Shown one piece after another: positions 1 to 12,047 of a stretch of DNA of 64,000 nt (position 1 is its first letter; each line of letters begins with the position of its first letter). The notes beneath the pieces are model-generated. The model was not told where the DNA came from, ran no database searches, and saw only the letters and a program-made list of their open reading frames with translations. Source of the DNA: Wolfiporia cocos (lineage: Eukaryota > Basidiomycota > Agaricomycetes > Polyporales > Phaeolaceae); assembly GCA_029448655.1 (NCBI GenBank), contig JACCLO010000010.1, positions 2,480,001 through 2,544,000 on the forward strand, in the 5' to 3' direction. The position numbers and the translations under genes are program-made.

Positions 1-121
1 TGCTCTGAGGGCGCGATCCTACCTTAAAAACTATACAGACCATTTCCCTATGCGTGACGACCAGGCGCTGAACGCTAAGTGCGTGTACGCTAACCAATTG
101 GTGTGCACGTTGCTGATCTAG

Positions 122-3015
122 CTCAGGAGGAATAACGAGACAGAGAGACACAGTTATATGATGGTTCAATCCGATCATAGCGACTTCCGGGAGCTGTCAG
201 AGCTGGAGGAAAAGGTTTTGCTTCTGCAGGAGACGGCGGAGTCCGAGGTATGTCTCCGTTTTCCCTGAGCGTATCGAGACACACGGTGTCTCCCCTTGCA
301 AGAGCTGCTATATGTTATTACTTAATTTGCAGGCTCTGTAGCTCGGGTTGACACGGCACCTGGTCTGGTTATCACCAGTAGGCGGTTGCTCTGACATTCA
401 TCGGTCGACATTATATGCGCCAGGCATCCATGGCTAGCCTTCGCACCTACTGTGTTTTCACGGGCAATCCAGCATATCCATGCTTAGCTGTGCGAAGGAG
501 CTTCTCGGCATCATCCATCTGATCTGTATGTTTTGACACAGCTGCAGATTAATCTAACACCCATTGTGCTCTTGCAGGAAGCCTTGTCACAGTCAACAAC
601 TTATTCTGAAGAGGAGCTCCTTGCCTTATATGAGGACCTGCTTTCACCTCCTCTTCCCAAAATGGCCCAGCAAAACAAACTTGATGCACAATTGGACGTC
701 ATTGCGCAAGAGGACCATTATCTTGTGCAGGTCGTCGCTCAACGCATTTTGAACTCTTCAGAATCTGCGAGCACCTCCTCCGTAGGATCGCATCCTCCAC
801 AAGTTTATACAGCTGTGATTGCCCGTCTACAAGAGGTTGTTTCATCTTTAGATGATTACCGAGTGAGTTCTGCGCCCGATGGTGCAGAGCAACACCTGCC
901 AATTGCTACAGGATTCATGACAGCCTCCGAATGGGCAGCCCTAATCTGCACATGCGTATGTCAAGCCAACTTTACCCTTTTGCGTATACCCCGTTGACTC
1001 CCACAATATTTTTAGATACGTGCAAACAGTAATGCTGCCGCTGAGACCGTACTCGACCTCATGAAGGTCCGTTTTTCTGCATTCTCCATTGCGTGAAATC
1101 TAATATCCATAAACAGCGCTCTGGTGTTACCGAATTGGAAGCATACGTCAATGACGTACTCGCCGCTTACGCAAATATTGGGGACGTTGCAAGTGCGGAA
1201 CGCATTCTCCAGACCTATGCTCCCTCTCCCTCAGAGCCTCAACGCGATCTACACGTAAAAGTACACATCAAGGCGCTCACTCCAGATATCTTCCCTGATG
1301 CACCACTCGCCGTTCTGCATGATTACGAGATACGGGGCATTCCTGCGCCGCAAAAGTCGTACACCCGTGCCATAGCTTCCCTGCTTGCAAGCCGGGTACA
1401 GCCTTCCCAAGCTCACGCGCAGGCCTTCGACCTCTTCGCTCACATGCGATATGTAGCCCATCCGCAGCCAGACGCATCACTCTATACGCTCATGCTGGGT
1501 GCCTGCGCACACGCCGCAGTTCCCGCCGAGCCTGAACGCGCGCTTGATTTGTTCACGGAAATGACCGTTGATTACCGGCTACCGCCCACGCAGGGCGCGT
1601 ATGCTGCCACCGCACATGCGCTTGCCCGCAGCGGAGAGCCGCGTTTCGTGCATCACGCATTTAGGCTGGCACGAGAAATGCTGGACGCTCATCGCGACGC
1701 TCGAGGGCATGCAGCGTTCCGTCCCGATGGCAAACTATTCACTTCGCTCCTCGAGGGCGCGAAGCGTATCGGGGACCTAGCAAGAGTGCGATGGATCCTG
1801 GCGGAAATGGTGCGGGAAAGCGCGGCCTCCTCGGGCGATAGCGATATCATCATTACGGAAAAGAACATGCGACATGTGTTCCACGCGTATGCGGCTTACA
1901 GGCCTCCGTTCAAACGGTCAGCGGCTCCCCTTGTTGATTCGCAGGAAGCGGCCGGCTGCTCACCCGCGAATGGCACGGGCTCCAATGACGGGACAGACGC
2001 GCGATTAGATTCGCCTGTGGGGTTAGTGCGTACCGACGTCACTGACAAGACAGACCCAGACGTACAGGACGACTTCGCATCGGCGGGATTACCTGTTGCA
2101 GGCCCTTCTTTCCACTTCTCTCACCTCCCACCTCAAAGTAGCGCGGAAGTGATTTCCGAGGCACGCGCTCTGTTCAGCCGCATCGTTGAAGATGGTCGAC
2201 CTCGATCGATCGATATTAAATACACGCGGGAAGGTTTCGCAGCTCCATCCGGCCTATTTCGGCACATACGGATAAACGCGCGACTGCTTAATGCATACCT
2301 CGCTGTACACTATCGGCACTCACCGATCGAGGACTCGATAATTCTATACAGGACGTTATTTAACGACCTAGGGATTCAACGCAATGCGACCACATTCGTT
2401 GAGGCGCTCGAGCGTTGCTCGTTTAGTAAGCCAGACGAGCAACGTCAAGCACTGCAGTTTGCCCAGGAGGTCTGGGTTTCGTGGAAGGAAGTCGAAGATC
2501 ATTGGCGTGCCAGAACCCAAAGTCAGGAATATGACATGGCATTCGTCAACGCCCGCTTAGTGGAGCGAGCAAATGTGGCCATGGTCAAGATGTTGACACT
2601 GTAAGTCCTATTAACATTCTGCCTTACATGCACAGACTGCTAAGGCTCGGCTTTTTCAAGCACGAGACAAAGTGGACGCGCGCTACAGGTCGTGAGGGAA
2701 TTTGCCGAACGGTATCCGCCTGCACAGCTGCTAAGGGTCCAGCCAAAACACCCGCTGAGGTCCACCCAAAGCGTGCTTGTGGGGCCGAAGCCATTAATCC
2801 GGCTTATGAGCGATGTTGACGTACCAGATGACGCTGTGCCGCCATTGCTGACATTCACGGATATCGACATCCTCCATCGCCGCCTCGTCGCCTTGGAGGA
2901 TGGCGTCGGTATCAGCTACTTAAAATGGCTATGTAGTGCGTATGAGGGGTCGTTAAGGAGACGAAGACAGGCGACTGTTGGTGCAACACCAAAAACATCT
3001 ATGCTCAAACTATAG
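122..3015 (+). CDS. Pentatricopeptide-repeat (PPR) protein, 5' end outside the window
   Basis: Five exons join in frame: 122-247, 578-955, 1016-1066, 1117-2600 and 2661-3015, giving about 797 visible residues. The large fourth exon holds helical hairpins of PPR type, such as 'LYTLMLGACAHA' followed by 'ALDLFTEM', and later 'FTSLLEGAKRIGDLARVRWIL'-like repeats. PPR proteins bind organellar RNA, so a role in mitochondrial transcript processing or translation is likely; this is a family inference. The last intron (2601-2660) is placed by a CTGCTAAGG branch site and TTTTTCAAG acceptor, because only that join keeps the reading frame into the C-terminal exon. A branch-like GCTAACC and an acceptor at 121 suggest the first visible exon is internal. 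An ATG at 158 is the alternative start. The 330-nt intron 248-577 is less certain than the others. Confidence 0.72.
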
Positions 3016-6000
3016 GCAGGATTACGACTCTCCTACATGATGATATCAGTACAGGAGTTAATATAAAACCATCTTGCGATGACCTACCATCCCATATCAG
3101 CCGGTACTCACTCACGCCTTCCGTCGCAAGTTCACCGTATTGTGGACGTTCACTGCAAACTGAATGCGGCACAATATCACGCTGTATCCGTCATCTCGGC
3201 CAGTATATATCGCTCACAGATTTGCACAACCGGTGGATTATCCCTGCAAGACCAAGTTGTCGGTATGGATCTACAAAATAGACTTAGGGACACGGCGCAC
3301 GCCTGTGATAACTCTCAGAAGCGTTGTCCAACTCGACGTAGGACGAGTCTTCACGTACGTACTGCATAAGTTAAATAGCTTCCGATGAGCCGAAGGCAGA
3401 ATACTTTTAGCTGCATATTTTTTATTTTCGACATATTTGTCCGAGCCAGTGAGTTGCATCACTTACCTTCAGCAGTCACTGCTGCAACATCAGTCAGCCG
3501 CGCTTCTTTTCACATTCAATCAATCAAAATCGGATATCTGGAACAAGCGGCATTCGGGTGGCGCCCGGTGAGGCCGAGTATAGGCCCCTCAGTCGTAACT
3601 TATACTGCGATGTTCACATACTTGCCGGGAAGAGCCGCTGGCCTCCTCAGGGCTCCAGGAGACTACCATGCTCTCGAAAATCACTTTAAACTGGGCCTCC
3701 ATCGTGACTAGCAAGATTTGGGAAACAAGCAAAAGATCGAGCATCTGCTCTCTATCTCACCGCAATTAGTATGTGGTGACGACCATCTGAATGCAGGTTC
3801 GATGCAGATAATGGACCGCACAAACCTCCATCAGTTTCGATGAGGGCTTAGCGGCATGTGTGACACACTGACTTATACGGGACGCATCATCGATCTTCGC
3901 TGTTTGAATTTATGTCCTCACCTCCCGCATACCTCGATGCGCTGCCGTCAGGGCACATGCGGATCGTCTAAACGGAGACTTGGTGATCCAACACCATTCA
4001 AATTTGCATGCGCTCCCGAGAGCGAGAGGCTATACCTTATAGAGCCACTGACGAGTAATTTGTCTGATATCAGAGTATCAAGGACCCTCTGCGAGGGAAA
4101 CTTGGTTATCTCACACTATAAAGCCATTATGTTTCATATCCACACCAACTATTAGGCCTGTGATTGTCCTGAGCGCGACGCTCAAGGTGTGACAATTTCC
4201 AATGAACCTTGAACATCTCCGCTTGGTCATTGCTGACGACTCAGACGAGCGCGTATGACCACGAAGCGCAGCATGAAGCATGCGCAGCGCCCTACATTAC
4301 ATATAGCGCCTCCGACACGGAGATGACCCCACCCTTCATGTAGGAATAGCAAACTGCCACTTAACGTTGGTATGGATATCACACTACCGTCCGCGGAGTC
4401 TAGTTGATCAGCGCGGGAGCAAGCCTTACAGAAAAGGCGGAGATGCTTACGCAAGGCCTTTCATGTAATGGCCCATCGGCAGCAATTACTTTTTCCTCTC
4501 CGCACGACAGACGCGAACCGGTGCTTGATCGCTTTTGCTTGCACGGGACCGGCACTACTGTTTCAACCGGCTCGAAATACGATTTCAAAGAGCGATGTAT
4601 TTATTTCGTCACCCTGTCCTTGCTCCCGATTGTTTTCTGATATCCTCGCATACGCTCAATCACCATCGTTCGGTCTGCTGACTTTTGCCACAGACGTAAA
4701 GTAACGTCGGTATTTGGTCAGCCGACATTCAAGCACCCTGATTAATGGGAGGCCAGCCGCTACTCTCCTACGCTCGGATCAGGCACTCTAGCCAGAAATT
4801 GTGCCAACTGGTTTTATGTTGATGCTGCCGTGACTGCTCGAATGCACTCAATGCCATCGGGCTTATCGCTACATTGGTACCGATATGATATGACCTTGGG
4901 CACAGTACCAAAATGTCAATCTTCTCGATACGTAAAAGACCTATCTTGCCACTGACAGAAATCGTGCGTCAACATGATTGTTCGGCAAGCAAGGGAAGTT
5001 CCAAGTCAAGAACCCAGCCTCATCGTCAGCCAATGTGCCGTCAGATATGCATGTGCCTGTCTGGAGAAACCAGGTACTATGATGTCCGAATGTCGGATCC
5101 GCGTTCCCGATGGCTTTCGTACTTCACCGCCCGTTGCACTAAGACAAATAGGAAAAGGTGAGTATTGATGCACCCAAGCCATCAGCTAACCTCGTCGTCC
5201 GGGCGTTCCAGAACGCTTCTTTGATGGTGGAGTTCATCCGGGCGTCTAGCGTGACGCTCACGGCAAGGATCGAACCCGCGCGCGTATGCAAGCGCGCAAA
5301 GACACTCGCGGAGCATTCGTTTTACCCAGTGGGCAATACAACTAGCGCCAGCACGATCTCCCCGGAGTCGTCGCGGGAACATGATCAAGGCAGCTTGTTC
5401 ATCGCACTCCCATTTTAAGAGGGTTCGAACAAAACCCGCATCTCTAACGGACAGGTTATTACTCATCGTCCTTATCCGCGACTAAGGGCTATCATACTCT
5501 TCCTGTCAGTCTGAGAATCGGGATGTGAATTGACTAACTCTCTTAATCGATCTCAGGAGGGCTGCACACATATGGTTAACAAGCTCAGCGGGTCCTGCCC
5601 TGGACACAAAGTATGAAGCTAGATGATCCGGTGAGTGTGAAAACACGACTTGATAGACGGCCAGGCGCGGTTCCTTCATGTGCATCAGAATCCAGGACGG
5701 GATAGCAACCGCCACATCCACAGCTGTACGCGGAACAGTGATATGCCTGCTATTCTGCCATGGATGTTACGGGCCGGAGCAGGCCTGATTCCTGGGAAGG
5801 ATCGGGCGCTGCATGGCATCCGCAGAGGGACAGGCGTCTCGCGGACTGTGTTCGTGTGTTTGATGAAGGTGATTGACACGCTAGTATATGTCATCGACAA
5901 GTGTGTATTGAATTCCTTGGCCGCGAATCTTCGCAACGCCGCTCTTTAACCAAACCCGTACAGGAAGCTGCGATTATACGAGGCGGAATGGCGTTAGATC

Positions 6001-6235
6001 AGTCTAATTGTCATAATTCGGCGAGTCCACCACGTTCGGATGCCGAGAAGGCAACGATCAAGGTTCCGCTACCGTTATATGGCTGTCGGTACACTTCCAG
6101 CCACTGAACGCGCTCGAATACTCAATTCAGTCTCCGCTATGGAGCCGGAGTGAGCGCGCTCGCCTCTCCCATAAATTGACCAGATAGGTGGTCGTAGATT
6201 GCTTCAAGCACCTGTCACCCTTTCCTGCTCTCACA
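3016..6235. other. Gene-poor stretch, nothing recognised
   Basis: About 3.2 kb with only short, mutually overlapping reading frames under 110 codons. None shows a recognisable domain or a consistent exon series. I checked a tRNA T-loop-like string near 5270 (minus strand) and could not pair an acceptor stem. The sequence may be degraded repeat DNA, but no terminal repeats were found by eye. Confidence 0.5.
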
Positions 6236-7124
6236 ATGGCCATCAAGCACACGATCACCCTTTATGATGTACGCTCCACGCTCAGCTCCCCAGCATGGTC
6301 TCCGAATGTCTGGAAGATTCGGTATGGCTTCTGTGCGGTATTCCGCTGTAGTAGCGAATGCTAACTATTCTGGTATTTAGTTTCATTCTAAACTACAAGC
6401 GTCTTCCCTATGTTACCCACTGGTTGTCCTATCCTGACATAGCAGAAGTGTTATCTTCTGTTGGTGCCCCGCCGACCCGCACAACAAAGCCAATGTACAC
6501 TGTCCCTGCTATCCGTGACGAGGTTGAGGGGAGCACTCCTGTAGTGCTCTCCGACTCAGCCACAATTCTTGCATACCTTGAGAAGACATATCCTACTCCC
6601 TCCATCTTCCCTAATAACTCGCGCGACGCCCAAATGACACATATTGCCGCCATCGAGGAATGCATATACGCTCGCATGGTCTTCATGGTAGTTCCCAATA
6701 CCGTCCGGATTCTCGAAGGCCGCGACTTAGAATACTATCTCGCAAGCAGAAAAGAATTTCTTGGTCTGCGGATTTCAGTATGCATGACAGCATAGAGACT
6801 AACGAGCGAGATCGGCGTAACTTCCCAGGTGTCGCACTCGAGGACATGTTCCCCGTAGAAAAGCGACAGGCTATGTGGGCCGAATTACGTGAGGGCCTCG
6901 ACGAGATCTCGGCACTCGTGGACAATCTCAAACAGGGCTTCGGTAAGCGGTGGATATTTAGCTGTGCAGCCACGCCGAGCTATGCCGATTTTGTGCTTGG
7001 GGCTATGTTGGTTTGGTTCAGGCGGGCTGGGCCCGAGGGTGGGTGGGATAGAATTAGAGGTTGGAACGGAGGGAGATGGGAGCGATTGCTGCATGACCTC
7101 CAACCCTATTTACAGGTTTCTTAA
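6236..7124 (+). CDS. Glutathione S-transferase, etherase-like (fungal FuA/GTE type)
   Basis: Exons 6236-6321, 6381-6763 and 6829-7124 give 254 residues. Residues 1-30 form the thioredoxin-fold start with 'LYDVRSTLSSPAWSPNVWK' and 'ILNYKRLPY', the pattern of fungal etherase-type GSTs, in which a Ser in the SxNxWK loop binds glutathione. 'PVLSDSATILAYLEKTYP'-like residues form the glutathione gamma-Glu site, and 'TPSYADFVLGAMLVW' with 'GWNGGRWERLL' is the C-terminal helical domain. These enzymes conjugate glutathione to, or cleave ethers of, aromatic compounds in the cytosol, which fits a wood decayer. Both introns (59 and 65 nt) carry branch sites GCTAAC and ACTAAC. Without the second intron the frame would break, so the gene is intact. 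It converges on the permease downstream. Confidence 0.88.
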
Positions 7125-7710
7125 CCCCGATCTAGACATTATTATTGGAATAATCCCTGCGTTGCTGTCAGCGCGACGCTGTAATCATAGTGTCTTCTTT
7201 CGTTCTTGATCACATACGGCTTGATCACACACGGATCTCCGCGCAGACGACTTGCAAGCACCGGTGCACGACCACTTCCGGAACAATCGCTTGAGAAAGA
7301 TTCCACTCCATCTGTGATTCCCGACTACGTAGGTAGCTGATGTATATCCCCGCGCTTCCTAGCCACAACCCATGATCCCATCATCGGAGCGGTGGCACCG
7401 TGTCTGGATCTGGGCGACATAGAAGCGCGAGAAGAGCACTGCGTGCGCGGACTTTGAGCGACGTTGAGCGCTTCTCAGGTGATATTCTGGGCAGGGTCAA
7501 TCGCAGGCGTTGAGGCAAGGTGAGCCATATGGACGAACCGAAGATGGTAGCAGTCACGCGAACTCCGCATCCTTCTTTTCGCTCTCCTGTGAATTTCGCG
7601 AACCGACAGCGTCCCGATAGTTCGGATCGTTCATGCTAGGGCCTTTGTAGTGGCGATGGCCTCTGCGCTCGTTTGCGTCAGCTAGTGTACGTTATATCTT
7701 TGTTTAGTGC
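7125..7710. other. Convergent intergenic region
   Basis: 586 bp between the 3' ends of the GST (plus) and the permease (minus). It should contain both 3' UTRs and terminators. I recognised no gene or repeat in it. Confidence 0.5.
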
Positions 7711-10700
7711 TCACCCGCAGACAAACCATACCCTATATGCTGCGGATCAGCGTAATCGCCAGGATCCAAGCGATGGGATCTTACCCAGAAAGGACAATAA
7801 TGCCAACTGTGATGACCTGCAACGCCATAAACGCGTCAGATGAGCGCAGAAAGCGATTGACAATCAGTCGCGTACTGAAGCGTAATTCATGTTCGTTTTT
7901 GTGACCGGCAATTCCGTTGGTATGCAGAAGATCACGCATACAAACATCGTCCAGAAAATGCATGCAAGATTCGCCGCCCACCCTAGGGCGCCGTTGCCCA
8001 TGTAAAAAGGGCCCGGTTTGAATACTACCTCCGGATGATTGCGGTATAGCCTTCGCCTATTCGAGCCACACATGGATATGGTTTAGCGCCGGATGAGGTA
8101 AAATACGACAGCATCGCGCACAAGATAATCGGAATGATATAAGATGAGTCCAGCGCTATTGCACACAGAGCGAAGATTGCATTGGCGGCGACAGGACTGG
8201 CGAGATCGAGCAAGCCAGGCAGAATGCTGAAAATTGTCGTGAGCCACACCGCACGGAGCGGCGTTGTGGTCCACGTTGTGACCTGTCCAAAGTACCCACG
8301 GTCCGGAAGCGCTGGCAGGGACGCAGAATCAGGTCCCCTGTGCGGGCGCAATAACATTCAACCTTCGCGTTTATGTACGCACCGTGGTCGCGGCTGAAGG
8401 CGTAAACCATCCGAGAGCACGCCTGAAGAGCTGTTTGGCACACGAAGAATGCGGTAAGGCACACGAAGCTCTGGGATATGCGTCCGAATGGATCAGGGAC
8501 GCAGGGACGCAGGGTGCAATCGACGTACCCATATGAAAAGCGCTCCGGGTTTCCCTATCCTCATGGCCATGATCTGCACAAGGGAAAGGGAAGGCCGTCA
8601 ACATATGGCCTCAAACTGGGCGACTCCGACCGCACCTCAAGGAATGCAGAGCCGGATGCACCGGGGAGATTTTCGCTGAATCACAACAAATGTAAGCTGA
8701 GGTTCGCTATATCGGTCTGCTCACGCACAGAGGACCGGAGCAAAGCACCATGACGATGTTGAGCACCCATCCTAGAAGACCTGTACCAATTACTGTTGTG
8801 GCGTAACGCCTGCGTTAGGTAAGGTGCATGAGAGTCGGTCTAATTGCGGACCTGCGATGAATATGGCCGAAGGAGCTATAACGCAAATAGGTTAGAAGAC
8901 CCTGGTGAGAGTGAGGTAAGTATGACAACGGCGGACGAACCTGCGACAGCGGCACGCTTCACTTCTTCTCTGAGGGAGCGCTCAATCAGTCCTACTGTTA
9001 TCCAGTGATCGAGCGCAGAAGAGACAGTCTCGGATGCATTGCACCAGAAGCCCGTAGAAGCTACTATGGTCGTATTTAGTCGTCGTTAGACGACAAAACG
9101 GGCAAGGTGGCCGGCGGTAGTGCCCGGAAGACCATCATTACAGATGGTACCGTGGAAAGCGGGGTGTACAGGGGGCTATGCGCAGGCAACGCCCGTGATC
9201 GAGGGTGTCAAATTCGTATAGTACGAATGACAAACATGCGACGCGCTTGCGGGTCCGGTGACATCGCTGAGCCCAATACATAACGCGCCCATTCTGTGTG
9301 GCCATCTCTTCGGACACCCACTGAGGGTGCTATTCAAACATGACAGTTCGGCAACAGTATTGGAGAATGGGCGTGTCACGTAAAAAAATGACCAACTCGC
9401 TGGCACCACTCGAGCTCATTTACCAGAGCACCGAGCGACGTAACTCTCGCAGTTTGGGCGGAGATCAGATGAATGGCCAGTGGTGCCTGCTGGAAATTGA
9501 CTGCTGCCGCCTGCCAAGATCCACCACAGAACTCGCCCCAATCACGCCCAACAAAAGAGAGATGGTGGGATGGAATCGACCGCGCAATCCTACAGACGCC
9601 TGAGGCACGCGATTCAGCCCTGGTCGAACCTCCGATCGGGAATGAACTGTCGCGTCTCTGGCATTAAAATCGGAGATGAACCTCGCAATATGTCCATTTG
9701 GGACCTCACTCGGAGCAGGACGCGTCGTGGCATGGAGAGAGGGCACGAAAAGAGAAGGGCAAATGGCGTACTCACGAGATATGTGCCGTAGCGTCGTAGT
9801 CCTAGTTCGCGTACGTAAGTATACTGTTGTGTGTACAGCGACTAGCGCGGACATACTGTCATCTGTGGGATTAATACAGAACTGAAATTAGTGGATGTTG
9901 ATTCTCCCGGGCCGGTCAGCGGCACAACATGAGATTTTGACAACGCGGAAAAGGTAAGCTCCAAGGTACAGCCTGGGGCGACCGATTGACACTAGCGTGT
10001 TCCAACGCCCCCTCAACTTGAGAGGAATGAAGTAGCCGCCGCTACTTACGGCATGAGGTGCATGGAACGTAATGTGCGAATACTGAAAGAATGGAAAGCA
10101 TGATCTGAAGCAGAGCTCCAAGCCACGCCGTTGTGGAAGTGAATAGGGTGAATAGGGTCGATAGTGTCGTGTACGTCATAAAAGCACCGAGCGTCGATCG
10201 GGCCGCGGAAGAGTGGGAAGGCACGCACCGTCCATTGCACACTGAGCAGTCCGAAGAGGAAGGCAAGCCCGTTGTTCCAACCATCGGTCTGGTTCACGAT
10301 GCCGTCGGAGCCAAAGACATAGCTCGCGGGGTGCATCTCAGAGCGCGGTGTCTTCGCGAGCAGCACAATAATGATAACTATGGGCGGTGAGAACAATCAA
10401 GCAAATAACAGGGTGTCACGAGGTTCACGGTTGTTGTCGACGCAAGAGGGATAGTGCACATTGCAAGTCAGCATACGCCGCGGACGTCCCCGAGGCAGGA
10501 TCACGGATAAGATAAACGTACTCATCGTGGTTCCGAGGTTGACAAATACAAATGCCTTTGTGATACGAGCCAGTTGACGGGTCGCAAGGCAGTTCTGCCC
10601 GTCCGAAGGTAAGTTGGAGTGATATATAATGCAGCCGGAGTATTCAACACGTACCAGAACGCCGTTGAAGACGAGTAGCGCAGCAAATAGACCGACGGTC

Positions 10701-12047
10701 ATTCCTTGCGTAACGACATAGTCTCCATCCTATGAGCGCTGAGTTCCGGCATCACAAGGTCAAGTTGCAACAACATACCTTGGAGACGACTACAGCCGCC
10801 CATATCATGTTCGCAAGCCCAAACTCTGTAGAGGACAAACCCGCAACTTGACCTGAAAGCATATTTGTTAGACAATTCTATCACAGAGCTGAGGACAGAA
10901 GATTAAGCGGATAACATATTGATTTCCTAGGGACCTCTGGATTTGCGCCAGCCACCAGCCGCGATGTACAGTGCCGACACAATGTATGCAACTGTTGCAT
11001 GTATTTACCCTTCTGATCCACAAGTGATACTTAATTGCGATTGCGGTGCCGTTGTCCAGCCTGGGTAATGACATAATGGACACGAAGTAGTTCGGACCTC
11101 AACGGGGTCCCGGACTACGTATACGCATATGTAGCCGGTAAGCCCTGACATTTCGCCAAAATCTTTCACTGCCGCTGCAGAAAAGTTGTGACATGTCCCC
11201 ATCGTTACCGGACGTTGGATAGACCCTATCAATGTGAAGATAGGAAGTTGACGCATCAAACGCCTGATCGGCCCTCAGATCCCTGATCTCATCACCAGCC
11301 CGAGATTCGCATCGCGCAGGGATCCGCACTGTCACCCCTCCTTCGCGGCGACTGTTGTGCTGCATCCAGATGAGATTCCCGATGAGATCACTCACCAAGC
11401 AGATTTAGCCACCCCACGATCCACCCGACAATCGCGCGGTGCCGGGGCGGGCATAGCTGGGCAGACGCGGTGTACCTGCACGCAACAAATATTCGTTCAG
11501 CGGAAAATCGGTTGGTGAGCGCGCCTGGGCGTCAGATAAGATGGAGCCGGTACCCACAGTCCGCCACATGTCGGGAAGGCGCTCACTATCTCTGCAATGC
11601 TCGAGCCTATTGGGACAGAGCGTTTGAATATTTGGGAATTGCGAGGAGCGCGGATCAAGGAGCGCGGGCTGATAACGCGAGTAAAACGTACCGAGCGTGA
11701 AACACATGCAGGCCCCAAGGATCCAGCACCAGGTGACAGACGCAGGGCCGCCCGTGAGGAGGGGTGTGTTGAACGTCGTCGCGACGCTCGAGCATAACCC
11801 CATGATACTGAACGCAAAGCTGATCTGCGCGCGCACAGTGCAAGGCCGTTCAGAGCCTGATAGATGGCACGGAGGACAAACTCACCGTTGCGAGGTTGGT
11901 GAACTCTCGCCGGAATGAGGGCACGTAGCCCATCTCCTGGAGGAGCCTGTCGTCGTCGCCCAGGTCTCTGGAGCGCGAGCTCGTAACACTACGCGTGTCC
12001 ACATCCCCTGCCCGCTTCGAAACATCCTGTGTCACTTGAGCAGTCAT
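7711..12047 (-). CDS. Amino-acid/choline (GABA-type) permease, APC superfamily
   Basis: Twenty exons join without a frame break to 513 residues: 12047-11886, 11824-11692, 11606-11558, 11475-11396, 10852-10779, 10729-10655, 10594-10522, 10377-10229, 9862-9857, 9801-9776, 8969-8941, 8875-8852, 8792-8729, 8675-8636, 8573-8529, 8470-8383, 8311-8122, 8056-7876, 7816-7785, 7732-7711. Family hallmarks are 'GYVPSFRREFTNLAT', 'FAFSIMGLCSSVATTFNTPL', 'TPRSEMHPASYVFGS', 'MTDYDATAHISEEV', 'CSRMVYAFSRDH' and 'FKPGPFYMG'. About 12 membrane helices import amino acids, GABA or choline across the plasma membrane. Exon 9 is only 6 nt (ATGACA). It supplies the Met-Thr of the conserved 'QWTMTDYDA', which strongly supports it. 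Introns of 806, 543 and 366 nt are far above the local norm. The C-terminus stops soon after 'IIVLSG', slightly short for the family. The exact substrate cannot be told. Confidence 0.85.

Noticed and set aside
5182..5466. tRNA-like T-loop (GGGTTCGATCC) on the minus strand
   Set aside because: No matching acceptor or anticodon arm could be paired around it.
6660..7124. Apparent frameshift inside the GST gene
   Set aside because: A 65-nt intron (6764-6828) with branch ACTAAC and acceptor TTCCCAG restores the family sequence.
7711..12047. First impression that the permease is a degraded pseudogene, as its pieces fall in many short frames over 4.3 kb
   Set aside because: All conserved blocks join through GT-AG introns with correct phases to one 513-residue frame, without a frameshift or stop.
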